NCBI RefSeq assembly: GCF_900094545.1
Contig: NZ_FMAH01000009.1
Span: 62,001 to 126,000, forward strand
DNA length: 64,000 bases
Reading direction: 5' to 3'
Source of the DNA: Martinezella miluonensis
Lineage (GTDB): Bacteria; Pseudomonadota; Alphaproteobacteria; Rhizobiales; Rhizobiaceae
Each line of letters starts with the position of its first letter. Position 1 is the first letter of the stretch. The translations under genes were made by a program, and so were the position numbers. The notes under the pieces are model-generated. The model ran no database searches, was not told the DNA's origin, and worked only from the letters and a program-made list of their open reading frames with translations. Shown one piece after another: positions 37,359 to 46,262 of the stretch.

Positions 37359-38845
37359 GCAGCGTTGGTCTCCGATTCCGCGAACGACATCGCGATGATC
37401 CGATTGTCGGTAATTTCGGTTCCGTGCAACACGCCGGCAATGCGGCCAGCCCTTAGGACATAGACGCGGTCGCAATGCTGCATTTCGGAGTTTTCGCTTG
37501 AGAACCAGACAATTGTCCGACCCTTCGCGGCTTCGTCCCGAATAAGTTGATAGAGTTCTGCTTTGGTATGCACGTCGACACCGCGGAAGGGATCATCCAA
37601 CAGGATCGTCTTTGCATTCGACGCGAAAGCTCTCGCGGCAATGACCTTCTGTTGATTTCCACCTGACAGGCCGGTGATGGCCGCGCGTGCGCCACCACGG
37701 ATTTTCAGCTTCTTCACCCATTTATCGACCAGCAATTCCTCTGCATCAAATTGGCGAATACCGCGCCGTGAGAGGCTGGAAAGCGCAGATATTGTCAGGT
37801 TCCGGTCGACATTCCACAACGGCAGGATGCCAGAACGCTGCCGGTCACCCGGCACATAGGCGCACGTCGCGTCGACTTTGATATCGCCGCGCTTTCCGTG
37901 CCAGATTCGATCAAGTACCTCTTCCTGGCCCTGGCCGACTATCCCAGCCAAGCCGATGACCTCTCCCTCGCTAGCCATGATCTCGGTCGCCTCGCCGCTA
38001 ACTGTCGTCATCGGGACGCGTACCACAACACTCCGGCTACCGGCGGCGGAGGGTCCAAACGGTGTCGCCCTTGCTTCCATGACGAGTACCTCACCGCCCA
38101 TGGCCAGCAACAGATCGTGTTCCGAAACGTCACTGGCCCTGTGGATCGAGACGACAGCGCCATCCTTCATCACTGCTACCCGGTCAGAAACTGCCAAAAT
38201 CTCCCGGATCCGATGCGAGACGAGGATCGTGGCAACACCCTTGGCCTTGAGCTTGCGCACATAGTCGTAGAGATGGTCGACCGCGCTGCCCGAAAGCGAT
38301 TCCGTCGGCTCGTCGAGGATCAGAAGTTTAAGATCGTCGGTGATCGTCGCCCGTGCGATCTCTACCCGCTGACGGTCGGCTATCGGCAGATCATCAATGT
38401 ACTCATTCGGCCCGATACCGTGACCGGGAAAGATCTCACCCAAACGCGCAGTGGCGGATTCGGCCGCAGCCTTGTGCCAGCGCCAGCGTGGCAACCAACG
38501 GGCGCTGGAAAGATAGATATTGTCCCGTACCGTAAGCTCGGGGGCAAGCGAACTTTCCTGGTATGCCATGCGAACGCCAGAAAAACCAAAGGCTCCCGGC
38601 GTAGTCATCCCGCCGATGTCGACCGTTCCGCTGTCAAGCCGCTCGAGCCCACAGAGGAGCCGCATCAAGGTGCTTTTCCCAGCTCCATTGTGGCCAACGA
38701 GGCCGAGAACCTCGCCAGCATTGACTTGTAATTCTACACCGGAAAGGGCGCGTGTGTGCCCATAAGTCTTGACAGCCTGACTAACCCGAACGAGCGGTCG
38801 ATGGCCTGTGTTGGTGGTCTTCATTGTCATGGCCGCGGTATCCAC
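37355..38845 (-). CDS. Sugar-type ABC transporter double ATPase
   Basis: A 496-residue ATPase with two nucleotide-binding domains. Domain 1 has Walker A GHNGAGKST and Walker B ILDEPTES; its signature is divergent (LPIADRQRVEIARA). Domain 2 has signature LSGGNQQKVIAARA but a degenerate Walker A. The start is probably GTG 38845, eight bases after AAGGTG; ATG codons at 38830 and 38824 are alternatives. A strong hairpin separates it from the binding-protein gene, which may lower its expression relative to that gene. Confidence 0.9.
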   Translation of the reverse strand: MDTAAMTMKTTNTGHRPLVRVSQAVKTYGHTRALSGVELQVNAGEVLGLVGHNGAGKSTLMRLLCGLERLDSGTVDIGGMTTPGAFGFSGVRMAYQESSLAPELTVRDNIYLSSARWLPRWRWHKAAAESATARLGEIFPGHGIGPNEYIDDLPIADRQRVEIARATITDDLKLLILDEPTESLSGSAVDHLYDYVRKLKAKGVATILVSHRIREILAVSDRVAVMKDGAVVSIHRASDVSEHDLLLAMGGEVLVMEARATPFGPSAAGSRSVVVRVPMTTVSGEATEIMASEGEVIGLAGIVGQGQEEVLDRIWHGKRGDIKVDATCAYVPGDRQRSGILPLWNVDRNLTISALSSLSRRGIRQFDAEELLVDKWVKKLKIRGGARAAITGLSGGNQQKVIAARAFASNAKTILLDDPFRGVDVHTKAELYQLIRDEAAKGRTIVWFSSENSEMQHCDRVYVLRAGRIAGVLHGTEITDNRIIAMSFAESETNAA

Positions 38846-38870
38846 CCCTAGTTCACCTTAATTTGAGGGG

Positions 38871-38897
38871 GACCAGCGCCCTGATCGGGCGCTGGTC
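38871..38897 (-). promoter_or_regulatory. Strong intercistronic hairpin between binding-protein and ATPase genes
   Basis: GACCAGCGCCC pairs with GGGCGCTGGTC: an 11-base perfect stem with a five-base loop, placed 11 bases after the binding-protein stop. Such hairpins often protect the binding-protein mRNA or partly terminate transcription, giving an excess of binding protein over membrane components. No T-tract is present. Confidence 0.65.
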
Positions 38898-38907
38898 GCT
38901 GGTATGC

Positions 38908-39975
38908 TCAGTGGATTGGAACCGGCGGAAGAGCAGCTTCGCCGACGGTGCCAGCGATATTCGCTTGGATCTGCTTGTCGACAAGCTCCTTAGTCCACTG
39001 CCACGAAGCGATTTGGTCGTCGCCGACGGCAGCGATCCACGCATCACGCGCCTTGTCGCTGACGACGACAGGCGGGAAGACCGTGACCCTAGGGACGTCC
39101 TGACCGTTGTAGATGTCGATGGCCGCGAAGAGCGCTGCAACACCCTGCCCCGGATCGGACATGACCGCAACCGAACCCGGCCCCCCGTTGCCTTCGCCCC
39201 AGAATTTCAGGGCACGACCGCTCGGTGCAAAAGCAACAACCGGGGCCTTACGTCCTGCCGCCAGGAATGCCTGGACTGCGCCCAAACCTTCGCCACAGCC
39301 AACCACTCCGTTGACCTCCGGTAGGCTTGCAATGATGCCCAACAGAGCCTCTTGCGCTTTGGAGGCGTCGCAAAAAGTGAAGACCTCTCCAACGACTTTG
39401 ATGCCCGGCTGTGCATCCAGCAGTTTTTTCTGGACAGCGTACATCTCCTTCTCGGGCGGCGACCCCTGGACACCGCGTGCTATGAGGACATTGCCTTTGC
39501 CACCGATGCCATCAATGATTGCCTGCGTCGACAACCGAGCCCAATCGCTAAAGCTGTTGGACACGACATGCGCACACTTCAGATCTGTGGAGCTGTCGAA
39601 AATGACGACGACAGTACCCTGGTTGCATGCCTGCTGCAGCGTGGGATTCAGCGCTTCCGCACTCGCAGGGTTGACGATCAGGATATCGGGCTTGTCAAGC
39701 AGCAGAGCCTTGAGCTGTGCGATCTGCTCGGTCGCCGAGTTTTCACCCGGGGCGTTCGACACCTGCCAAGAGCTGATGAGCCCATCATCTTTGGCCTTGG
39801 CGCCGGCTTTCTCGAATGCCGCGACCATAGAGCGGCGCCACGCGTTGCCCAGATAGGCATTACTCAAAGCCACGCGTGGCGCGGGCTTCTTCTCTTGTGC
39901 CGCGCCCACTGAAGGCATTGTGACAGCCGACATTGCCAAAATGGCCAAGAGCGCAAGGCATTTGAAAATTCGCAT
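38908..39975 (-). CDS. RbsB-like periplasmic sugar-binding protein
   Basis: A 355-residue binding protein with a Sec-type signal sequence (ALLAILAMSAVTMPSVGA, cleavage after GA-A near residue 25). The mature protein begins RVALSNAYLGNAWRRSM and shows the PBP1 segments DILIVNPASAEALNP and VIFDSSTDLKCAH. It is the first gene of the importer operon. ATG 39975 follows a strong GGGAGGAAC site. The decayed LysR gene lies divergently upstream, so the operon may have lost its own regulator. Confidence 0.9.
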   Translation of the reverse strand: MRIFKCLALLAILAMSAVTMPSVGAAQEKKPAPRVALSNAYLGNAWRRSMVAAFEKAGAKAKDDGLISSWQVSNAPGENSATEQIAQLKALLLDKPDILIVNPASAEALNPTLQQACNQGTVVVIFDSSTDLKCAHVVSNSFSDWARLSTQAIIDGIGGKGNVLIARGVQGSPPEKEMYAVQKKLLDAQPGIKVVGEVFTFCDASKAQEALLGIIASLPEVNGVVGCGEGLGAVQAFLAAGRKAPVVAFAPSGRALKFWGEGNGGPGSVAVMSDPGQGVAALFAAIDIYNGQDVPRVTVFPPVVVSDKARDAWIAAVGDDQIASWQWTKELVDKQIQANIAGTVGEAALPPVPIH

Positions 39976-40222
39976 TTGTTCCTCCCTATTTTGTGAACTG
40001 AGTAGCCCTGTTCCATGGATCAGGCGCAGGGCGCGGTTGCTCCTACCCCGGAACTATCAGGCGACGCGTTCAAGTCGTGGTTCTGTTGCATAGCCTCCTC
40101 CCAGGGCTTGTGTTTTGCTGCGGTTCAGCGGCGCGCCTTTTGGGCGCTCTTTGCCAGTTGTTGCGCGCAAGCGGCCGTAACACCAGGCCACCGCTGGTAT
40201 AGAGAAATGTCTCCCAACGTGG

Positions 40223-40259
40223 CAAACGACTTTTCCGCGTCTATACGTGACTTTTTCTC
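40223..40259. promoter_or_regulatory. Conserved LysR promoter block, left copy
   Basis: CAAACGACTT, then CGTCTATA, TGA and a T-rich end repeat with nearly the same spacing as at 51097-51133, upstream of the paralogous LysR gene. Similarity continues further left into the region before the binding-protein gene (GCCTCCTCCCAGGG versus the right copy's CCCCTCCCAAGG). It is probably the divergent operator/promoter shared by both LysR paralogues. The 39976-40296 gap holds no other gene. Confidence 0.6.
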
Positions 40260-40296
40260 CTAAAGGCGCCGCGCCAGACAAGGGAAAGGAGCACAT

Positions 40297-40610
40297 ATGA
40301 GTGCGCTTCCATCATTGAGCGCATTGCGTGCTTTCAGTGGCTGTGACGCGTCACAGATGTATCTTTGCTTCCGGCTGCCGAACCCGACGTCACGCACGGG
40401 GGGTAAGCCGGCAGGTCAAGGTCCTGAACGTGCCATTGATTGTTTGCAAGATGCGCTCGACGAAGGTCACCTCCGAAGGAGCAACTCTCGCTGAGGGGTT
40501 GGCAGCGGCCTTACTACGATCCATGCGACAGTCGAAGTTCATGCAGCCAGGACGGCTTTCGCTGTCCTGTTACACCTCCAGAGGGATGCGCTGGTTGATA
40601 CCCCCGAGCG
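40297..40610 (+). pseudogene. LysR-type regulator pseudogene, paralogue of the gene at 51166
   Basis: The start MSALPSLSALRAF matches the intact LysR at 51166 (MSVLPSLNALRAF). After a frameshift the second frame continues with GVSRQVKVL, MRSTKVTSEGATLAEGLAAA and PGRLSLSCYTSRGMRWLIP, which align with GAVSRHVKSL, VRSIDITPEGVILAEGLAAA and PGPLSLSCSSSMAMCWLVP of the intact protein. Small deletions and frameshifts disrupt the helix-turn-helix, and similarity fades after about 40610; no effector-binding domain remains. It is divergent from the sugar importer at 38908-39975 and was probably its regulator. Confidence 0.88.
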
Positions 40611-40989
40611 CTGGAGCCGAAGAACCTCGCGCTTGGCCATATCGGCTTTCATCTACTGGGGACAAGATGGGCACTGCCGTATCGAAAGCCGGGGCCTTGC
40701 TGGGTCGGGCCGATGACGGCTCGAGCCATGCCGTGCACCTTCAGACTACGTAGCTTTGTGACGACGGGCTGCGCTAGCAGGATGATGACGCGTGGCGGCT
40801 TCCTGCGATCCGGGTGCGTTGACCACCATAGTGTTCGACATTCGCTTTGGGTTCACGCAGCCTCCGCTAGGCAAGGACTTTTGGTATGGCAGCGAGACGG
40901 TCGGAAGCAGCCATCCATACGGCCTTTGATGGCGGCCGATCGATGCTGCTGACCCTGATGAGGGTCGCAGATCTGGTCCCATTCACTCC

Positions 40990-41260
40990 TACGCGCTCTT
41001 GAGCGCATCACCCCAATGGCGGGCTTCCAAATCCGGCTCGACCGTTCGCATCCGCAGATGCCTTGACGCATCACAATCCCAAACTCAGCAAGATGCGCTC
41101 GCAAAGCATTGATCAGCATCGTCCACTGTTACGCTAGCAGTCCCGAGTACGATGGAGCATCAGGATGCCTTGCGGCTCTTCAATTTTACCCGACCACGAA
41201 GCGCATTGTCGGCCAAGTCGCCGCCATCAGGACGCGAGCCTTGGGCAGTTGCACGAGCCT
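40990..41260 (-). mobile_element. IS110-family transposase remnant
   Basis: Reading the minus strand in several frames gives, in order, TWPTMRFVV, KIEEPQGILMLHRTRD, then LLA-stop-QWTMLINALRAHLAEFGIVMRQGI. This matches the middle of an IS110 transposase (consensus R-P-T-M-R-F-V-P-V-K ... L-H-R-T-R-D-L-L-V-R-Q-R-T-M-L-I-N-A-L-R). Frameshifts and a stop show it is dead. No ends are visible. It is a different lineage from the IS110 element at 43081. Confidence 0.75.
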
Positions 41261-41341
41261 TTATTCTCCGTAGCTTGCGCTGTAGTATTGCCGTCTCGAT
41301 CGACCCCGTAAACCTAGGCTCACGACCTATTAATTTGGTTT

Positions 41342-42146
41342 GACTTGTGATTCAGAACTTTCTTTCGAGGAGGCTGTGAATGGGTGATCTGTTTCTGCTG
41401 AGCGAGCGTCAGATTGCGCGGGTCTCGCCGTACTTCCCGGTGGCTCACGGCGTATCACGCGTGGACGAACGGCGGGTGGTCAGCGGGATTGTTTATGTCA
41501 TCCGCAACGGCCTGCAGTGGAAGGACGCGCCCAAAGAGTACGGGCCTCACAAAACGCTCTACAACCGGTTCATCCGTTGGAGCCGACTGAGCGTGTTCGA
41601 CCGGATCCTTGCGGCTCTGGCAAGTGAGGGGCCTAAGCCCGATCGGATCATGATTGACGCAACTCACCTAAAGGCGCACCACACGGCAGCCAGCCTGCTC
41701 AAAAAGGGGATGTTCCCCGTCGTATCGGGCGCACGAAGGGCGGCCCAAACTCCAAGCTCCACGCTGTCTGTGATGCGGCGAGTCGGCCCATCATCCTGCC
41801 GCTGTCGGAGGGCCAGATGAGTGACCATAAGGGTGCCAGGCTCGTGCTCGAGGCTTTGCCTTCCGGCTCCACGCTGATTGCCGACCGAGGCTACGACAGC
41901 AACTGGTTCCGGGAGGCACTCGCGGAGAAGGGCATCGAGCCCTGCATTCCGCCAACCAGAAACCGGAAAACTCCCATCGCCTATGACAAGGCGCTGTACA
42001 GTCAGCGTCACAAAGTCGAAAACATGTTCGCCAAGCTCAAGGACTTGCGTCGGATTGCCACCCGCTATGATCGTTGCGCCGACACCTTCTTCTCAGCGAT
42101 CTGCATCGCGGCAACAATGATTTTTTGGCTTTGATCCACAAGAGCC
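41342..42146 (+). mobile_element. IS5-family insertion sequence (IS427-like)
   Basis: The element carries a two-frame transposase gene. Imperfect terminal inverted repeats are visible: CTTGTGATTCAGAA on the left (about 41344-41357) and the complement of CTTTGATCCACAAGAG on the right (42129-42144), with ten of fourteen positions matching. The length of about 805 bases fits small IS5-family members. The exact boundary and target duplication could not be fixed by eye. Confidence 0.75.
41380..42134 (+). CDS. IS5-family transposase, two frames joined by probable -1 frameshift
   Basis: Frame 1 (41380-41820) encodes the N-terminal part (LSERQIARVSPYFP, RNGLQWKDAP, and the first catalytic Asp in MIDATHLKAHHTA). 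In the -1 frame after about 41710 the protein continues RRIGRTKGGPNSKLHAVCD, LIADRGYDSNWFRE (second Asp) and SQRHKVENMFAKLKDLRRIATRYD (Glu). A run AAAAAGGGG is followed at once by GGGGATGTTCCCC, which can fold into a hairpin, as expected for programmed -1 frameshifting. All DDE residues are present, so the element may be active. Confidence 0.85.
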
Positions 42147-42150
42147 GCCC

Positions 42151-42864
42151 TCACGCTTTCATGGCGGAAAAGAATAGAAATCGCGGCTTGGTTGTCAGGT
42201 TATGATATGCCTCTGGGAAGCGCGAGCGGGCCCCGGGATCGGGCTGAGGTTCGTTCAGTAACTCGAGTTGGAATCCTGCCGACTTCAACGCATCAAGCAT
42301 GGAGTGAAGTGGGCGATGCCAGAAGCGCATTGTCATGGACTTCCCGCCACGCTGCCACGTTTCGCTGAAGCTATAGGTCTCGAAATAGTTTTCGTGGCCC
42401 TCCAGCTGGTGATCCATAAACGGGTGATGCGTGGAGAAAACCAAGCGGCCGCCTTGGGGCAGCAGACGGGCGAATTCCGAAAGGGGGGGTGCCCAGTCTG
42501 GCAGATAGTGCATGACAAGGGAGGCGAGGATCAAATCGAAGCAGCCATCGTCGAAGGGCATTGGTTCGTTCAGATCCGCCACCAACAATCGCGCCCGACC
42601 CTCCAGGCGACGTTCTGCGATCTCGAGTAATCCCGCACTTGAGTCGATACCAGTTAGAATTGCCCCTCGGTCGAGGAGTGCCGCAGCATGGGCTCCGCCG
42701 CCGCACCCTGCGTCAAGCACCCGAAGCCCAGTGACATCTCCAACCATCGAAAGAATGGCTGGGCGTTCGTAATAGGCATTCCAGGAATTGTTCTCGTTGT
42801 CAGCGTCATAGGCCGCTGCAAACGCATCATAATCATTCTCCGGCAATACTTGCTCCTGTGCCAA
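42151..42864 (-). CDS. Class I SAM-dependent methyltransferase
   Basis: A 237-residue methyltransferase with motif I VLDAGCGGGAHA (near residue 50), the acidic residue after beta strand 2 (GIDSS), motif III-like LLVADLNEPMPF and motif IV FDLILASLVMHYLPD. The substrate is unknown. It is the only non-mobile gene between an IS5 and an IS110 element. The initiation codon seems to be TTG at 42864 without a clear ribosome site, and no ATG fits, so the original start may have been altered by the nearby insertion. Confidence 0.82.
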   Translation of the reverse strand: MAQEQVLPENDYDAFAAAYDADNENNSWNAYYERPAILSMVGDVTGLRVLDAGCGGGAHAAALLDRGAILTGIDSSAGLLEIAERRLEGRARLLVADLNEPMPFDDGCFDLILASLVMHYLPDWAPPLSEFARLLPQGGRLVFSTHHPFMDHQLEGHENYFETYSFSETWQRGGKSMTMRFWHRPLHSMLDALKSAGFQLELLNEPQPDPGARSRFPEAYHNLTTKPRFLFFSAMKA

Positions 42865-43080
42865 AGATCTCGTCCGAAGACGAGTACTTATCGGCTTCTG
42901 ATACCATTGATATATCGGTCATGTCGAACGACTGACCCACTGACAAGGCCATGCGTTCGGCTTTGATCAATGAGATGCTGTAACGGGGCCTGCGCCGTGC
43001 ACCATCGGCTCAAGCATCTTGCAATTGCTCGCGGCAAGCTGTCGCTGTTCCCGTATCAGTCTCAATCGGAGGAATACGGG

Positions 43081-44238
43081 ATGAAGCTGTTTATCGGACT
43101 GGATGTATCACTGGCGAAGACCGCCGTCTGTGTGATCAATGAGCATGGCAAGATCGCAAAGGAAGCGCAGGTTCCCAGTGATCCCCAGGCGATCGTGGAC
43201 TTTGCAAACACCCTGGAGGGAGCGGTCGCCATCATAGGGCTGGAAGCCGGACCGCTGTCCCAGTGGCTGCATCGCGGTCTGGCCGATGCCCGACTGGACG
43301 TCGTTCTGATGGAAACCTGACAAGTGAAGGGCGCACTGAAGGCAATGCCGATCAAAACGGATCGGCGCGACGCTGAAGGGATTGCCCGACTGCTTCATCT
43401 GGGCTGGTTCAGGCCTGTACATTGCAAATCCGTGTTGGCACAGGAGGTTCGCGCGCTTTTGGCCGCCCGCAAGGCGATTCAGCAGGGCATGATCGCGCTG
43501 GAGCTATCGCTGCGCGGACTGCTGAGAAACTTTGGCCTGAAGGTTGGCGCCATCTCACGCGGCCAGTTCGACGCCCGGATCAGGGAATTGGTGGAAGGCA
43601 ATTCCATGCTGCAAGCAGCCGCCGGGCCGATGTTACGTGCGCGCACCAGCCTGCGCCATGAACTAGCCGGGCTCGAACGTCAGGTCCGTCTGCTTGCAAA
43701 GGACGATGCGGTGTGCCGGCTGTTGATGACGATGCCAGGTATCGGGGCGGTCGTCGCCTTAACTTTCCGATCCGCTGTCGATGATCCCGCGCGGTTCTCA
43801 TCGTCCAAGAAAGTTGGTCCATGGGTTGGCCTTACACCGTCGCGCAACCAGTCCGGGGAGCGCGACGTGATCGGCGGCGTTACGCGGGCTGGGGACGCCA
43901 ATCTGCGAAGAGCCTTATGTCAAGCGGCTACCGTCATGATACATCGGGGGCGCTCGACATGGCCGAGAAGCTGGGCTGCGCAAGTTGCCAAACGCCGAGG
44001 TGCGAAGCGTGCGATGGTGGCTTTGGCAAGGCGCATCGGCACGATCCTTCACCGGATGTGGAAGGGTGGTACAGAATTCTCCACAGTCCCGTTGATCGCC
44101 AAGTCGGCCAGAGCGTTACAGCAGAACCATATCGTTGACGTCGGCCTGAGCGCAGACCTTCGAGGTCCCAACCGGGACGCGGTTCCGATAATGCCGTGGT
44201 CAGGACTGTCGCCGGCCTCGGGTCGAGCACGCCAATGA
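43081..44238 (+). pseudogene. IS110-family transposase interrupted by one in-frame stop codon
   Basis: The protein starts MKLFIGLDVSLAKTAVCV (first Asp of the DEDD site), continues to METstop at 43318-43320, then resumes in the same frame with QVKGALKAMPIKTDRRDAEGIARLL (Asp-Asp) and ends with the IS110 C-terminal part (MTMPGIGAVVALTFRSAVDDPARFSSSKKVGPWVGLTPSRNQSGERD). Relatives have arginine at the stop, so one CGA to TGA change would explain it. The true C-terminus is probably near 44110 (GGTEFST); the frame runs on into flanking DNA. No terminal repeats were resolved. Confidence 0.88.
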
Positions 44239-44942
44239 GATGGGCACATCGGAATTGCCGCACTGAACCAGCATCATGTTGGCAGCCATCGCGCTGACCA
44301 CGGACCGAAGCATGAACCCGGGGCGACCTCAAACGAAGGGCGAAGCGAGCTAGGTATCGGCGATAGGGAATCTATAGGAATTATTTGCCGCACTGGCAGC
44401 ATGACTGCGCTGCTGCGGTCGTCACTTTTTGCTTGACTGGAACGGTCCCGTTACCGAAGTCCTGGCCCTAAAGATGGGCTTGGCGATTTCCGGGCCGACT
44501 GTGATGGACGGTTCTCCCGATTGTGACCTTGGCCACAGTATGGCACAACAGCGCCGAGTGCGGACGCCGTCCCTTCTTCACTCCATAACCGGCTCAGCTC
44601 TGCGCGAAAATCAATATTTATGGGCTTCCAGCAATGCCGAACCTAGGGTGACGAAGGCCGCTGGTGTTCCTTCAACGCCCCTTTGGAGTTCCGCCCGCAC
44701 GTCACATCGGGATTTCGCCCAGGCGCCAAGTCTTGCCGACAATCCGGTCATGGGCCTTTGCTACGATGTCGGTAATAGCACTGCACCACTCCACCGCGCA
44801 TACGGCGAGTATGGCAAGACGGCGCCACGGCTACCGCAGAGATGTCCTCGAGCGCCCGTCGCCGGCCATCTCCAGAGCCGCATCGACGATGCTCATGCCT
44901 TGGAGCTATCACGAAGTCCCGGCCAAATCATCGGCACACCGC
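44239..44942. other. Degenerate stretch, possible oxidoreductase remnant on the minus strand
   Basis: About 700 bases without an intact gene. On the minus strand, near 44600-44720, a short frame reads VRAELQRGVEGTPAAFVTL, which resembles the C-terminus of NADP-dependent medium-chain oxidoreductases (pattern G-L-E-x-A-P-A-A-F-x-x-L). The rest is scrambled. The assignment is weak. Confidence 0.25.
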
Positions 44943-45827
44943 TTACTCTGGAGCCCCGTTGTGCAGCGGGAGGCCAGCAATCCCAACCTCAAATTTCTGC
45001 AACGTACCAGTTTCAGTTTCGGTCACGTAGACAGCCGTCTCGTCTCCAGCACCGAAAACGAGGTTTGTCGGCTGGTTACCATCTGTCGCGATCCGCTGTT
45101 TGACACGCCCGGACGGATCCAGCACCACGACCTCGCCCTGAGCATAGACAGCCACATAGAGATCACCATTCTGGGCAAATTTCATTCCATCCGGTCCATG
45201 GAAGGTGAGCAGAGGCTCGTCCGGATCGGTGTTGGCCCATAGCTCAAGCGGACCGACGCGCTCGGGCGACCACTCACATCGCCAGATATTTCCGCCTAGC
45301 GTCTCCGCGATATAAAGATGCTGATCCCGCGGGCCGAAGGCGATTCCGTTGGTGAAGCGGATCCCAGTGAACAGTTGTTTCATTTCGCCGGTTTTCGGGT
45401 CAAGGCGATACACGGCGCCTTTATATTCCACCTCATTCCAGTCCCGGCGCACGAACCCGTCGGGCGAAAGCTCCGTCACACTGATGCCGCTGTCGGTGAA
45501 ATAGAGCATGCCGTCAGGTCCGAAGCATAAATCGTTGGGGAAAAGCAAAGGCGAACCGAGATAGCTGGTGCAAACGACTTCTATATTTCCGGACATGTCC
45601 ATCTTCAGGACAGCCGGCGGATTGGTTTCTGCTATCCAGATCGCTCCATCCGCGTCAGTGGCGAGACCGTTTGGCCTGCCGGTACGCGCAATCTCTCTGC
45701 GTTGCTGCGCGTTCTCCGTCAAATGGCTGACACACCCACGTTCCGCTCCCATCTCGACCACAAGAAACTCGCCTTTCGCCAGGGCAACGGGGCCTTCGGG
45801 CGCGCTCAGGCCTGTACAATATTCCAT
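44943..45827 (-). CDS. SMP-30/gluconolactonase family lactonase
   Basis: A 294-residue six-bladed beta-propeller of the SMP-30/LRE family. Metal-site segments are visible: PEGPV (Glu near residue 11), FPNDLCFGPDG, FTNGIAFGP and HGPDGMKF. Such enzymes hydrolyse sugar lactones to aldonic acids using a divalent metal. ATG 45827 has GGGAGGCA upstream; the frame extends ten codons further without support. It lies downstream of the apionate-type genes on the same strand, so a plausible job is hydrolysis of a lactone (such as apionolactone) ahead of the oxidoisomerase. That role is inferred from location only. Confidence 0.88.
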   Translation of the reverse strand: MEYCTGLSAPEGPVALAKGEFLVVEMGAERGCVSHLTENAQQRREIARTGRPNGLATDADGAIWIAETNPPAVLKMDMSGNIEVVCTSYLGSPLLFPNDLCFGPDGMLYFTDSGISVTELSPDGFVRRDWNEVEYKGAVYRLDPKTGEMKQLFTGIRFTNGIAFGPRDQHLYIAETLGGNIWRCEWSPERVGPLELWANTDPDEPLLTFHGPDGMKFAQNGDLYVAVYAQGEVVVLDPSGRVKQRIATDGNQPTNLVFGAGDETAVYVTETETGTLQKFEVGIAGLPLHNGAPE

Positions 45828-45888
45828 TCTTGCCTCCCAAATTTGTCTGCCGCGCAAGCATCACCGCGATGCGCTGCGATCTTTGTTT

Positions 45889-46186
45889 TCAGTTACTCAT
45901 TACGAATTCACGCAGAGCGGATATCCTTCGAAATAGATGGTCGCCGATCTGCAAACCCTCGATCACTTCACGCTCGCCACCCAGGGCGCCTGCCGGCTTC
46001 AGGTTGACTTTGAAGCTGCCACCGGACAGTTCGTCGATCTTGGCGGCAAAAGCCTTGGCCCCGTCGTCACAGTGCGACTCGAGCGGCGCAGTGGAGGCAA
46101 GGTTGAACTCTTCCGCCATGGCAGCAAAGTTGAAAATCTCTGCTGCGAGAATGATGCTGGCTATAGTTCCAGTGACAATGCGTCAT
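45889..46186 (-). pseudogene. TRAP transporter DctP-type binding protein, truncated remnant
   Basis: The minus strand has AGGAGG and ATG 46186, then in a shifted frame a signal-like stretch (IVTGTIASIILAAEIFNF) and the mature N-terminus EEFNLASTAP followed by GGSFKVNLKPAGALGGEREVIEGLQIG, which is characteristic of DctP-family proteins. The frame shifts right after the start codon, and homology stops after about 70 residues where over 300 are expected. The membrane subunits DctQ/DctM are absent. The apionate-type operon thus once had its own TRAP importer. Confidence 0.85.
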
Positions 46187-46262
46187 TTGGTTTTCCTCCT
46201 GATGCGCATAGAGATGAGTTGCCAGCTAGTTGGTTGCGAATGGATTTTCGCAGATCTTGAAA

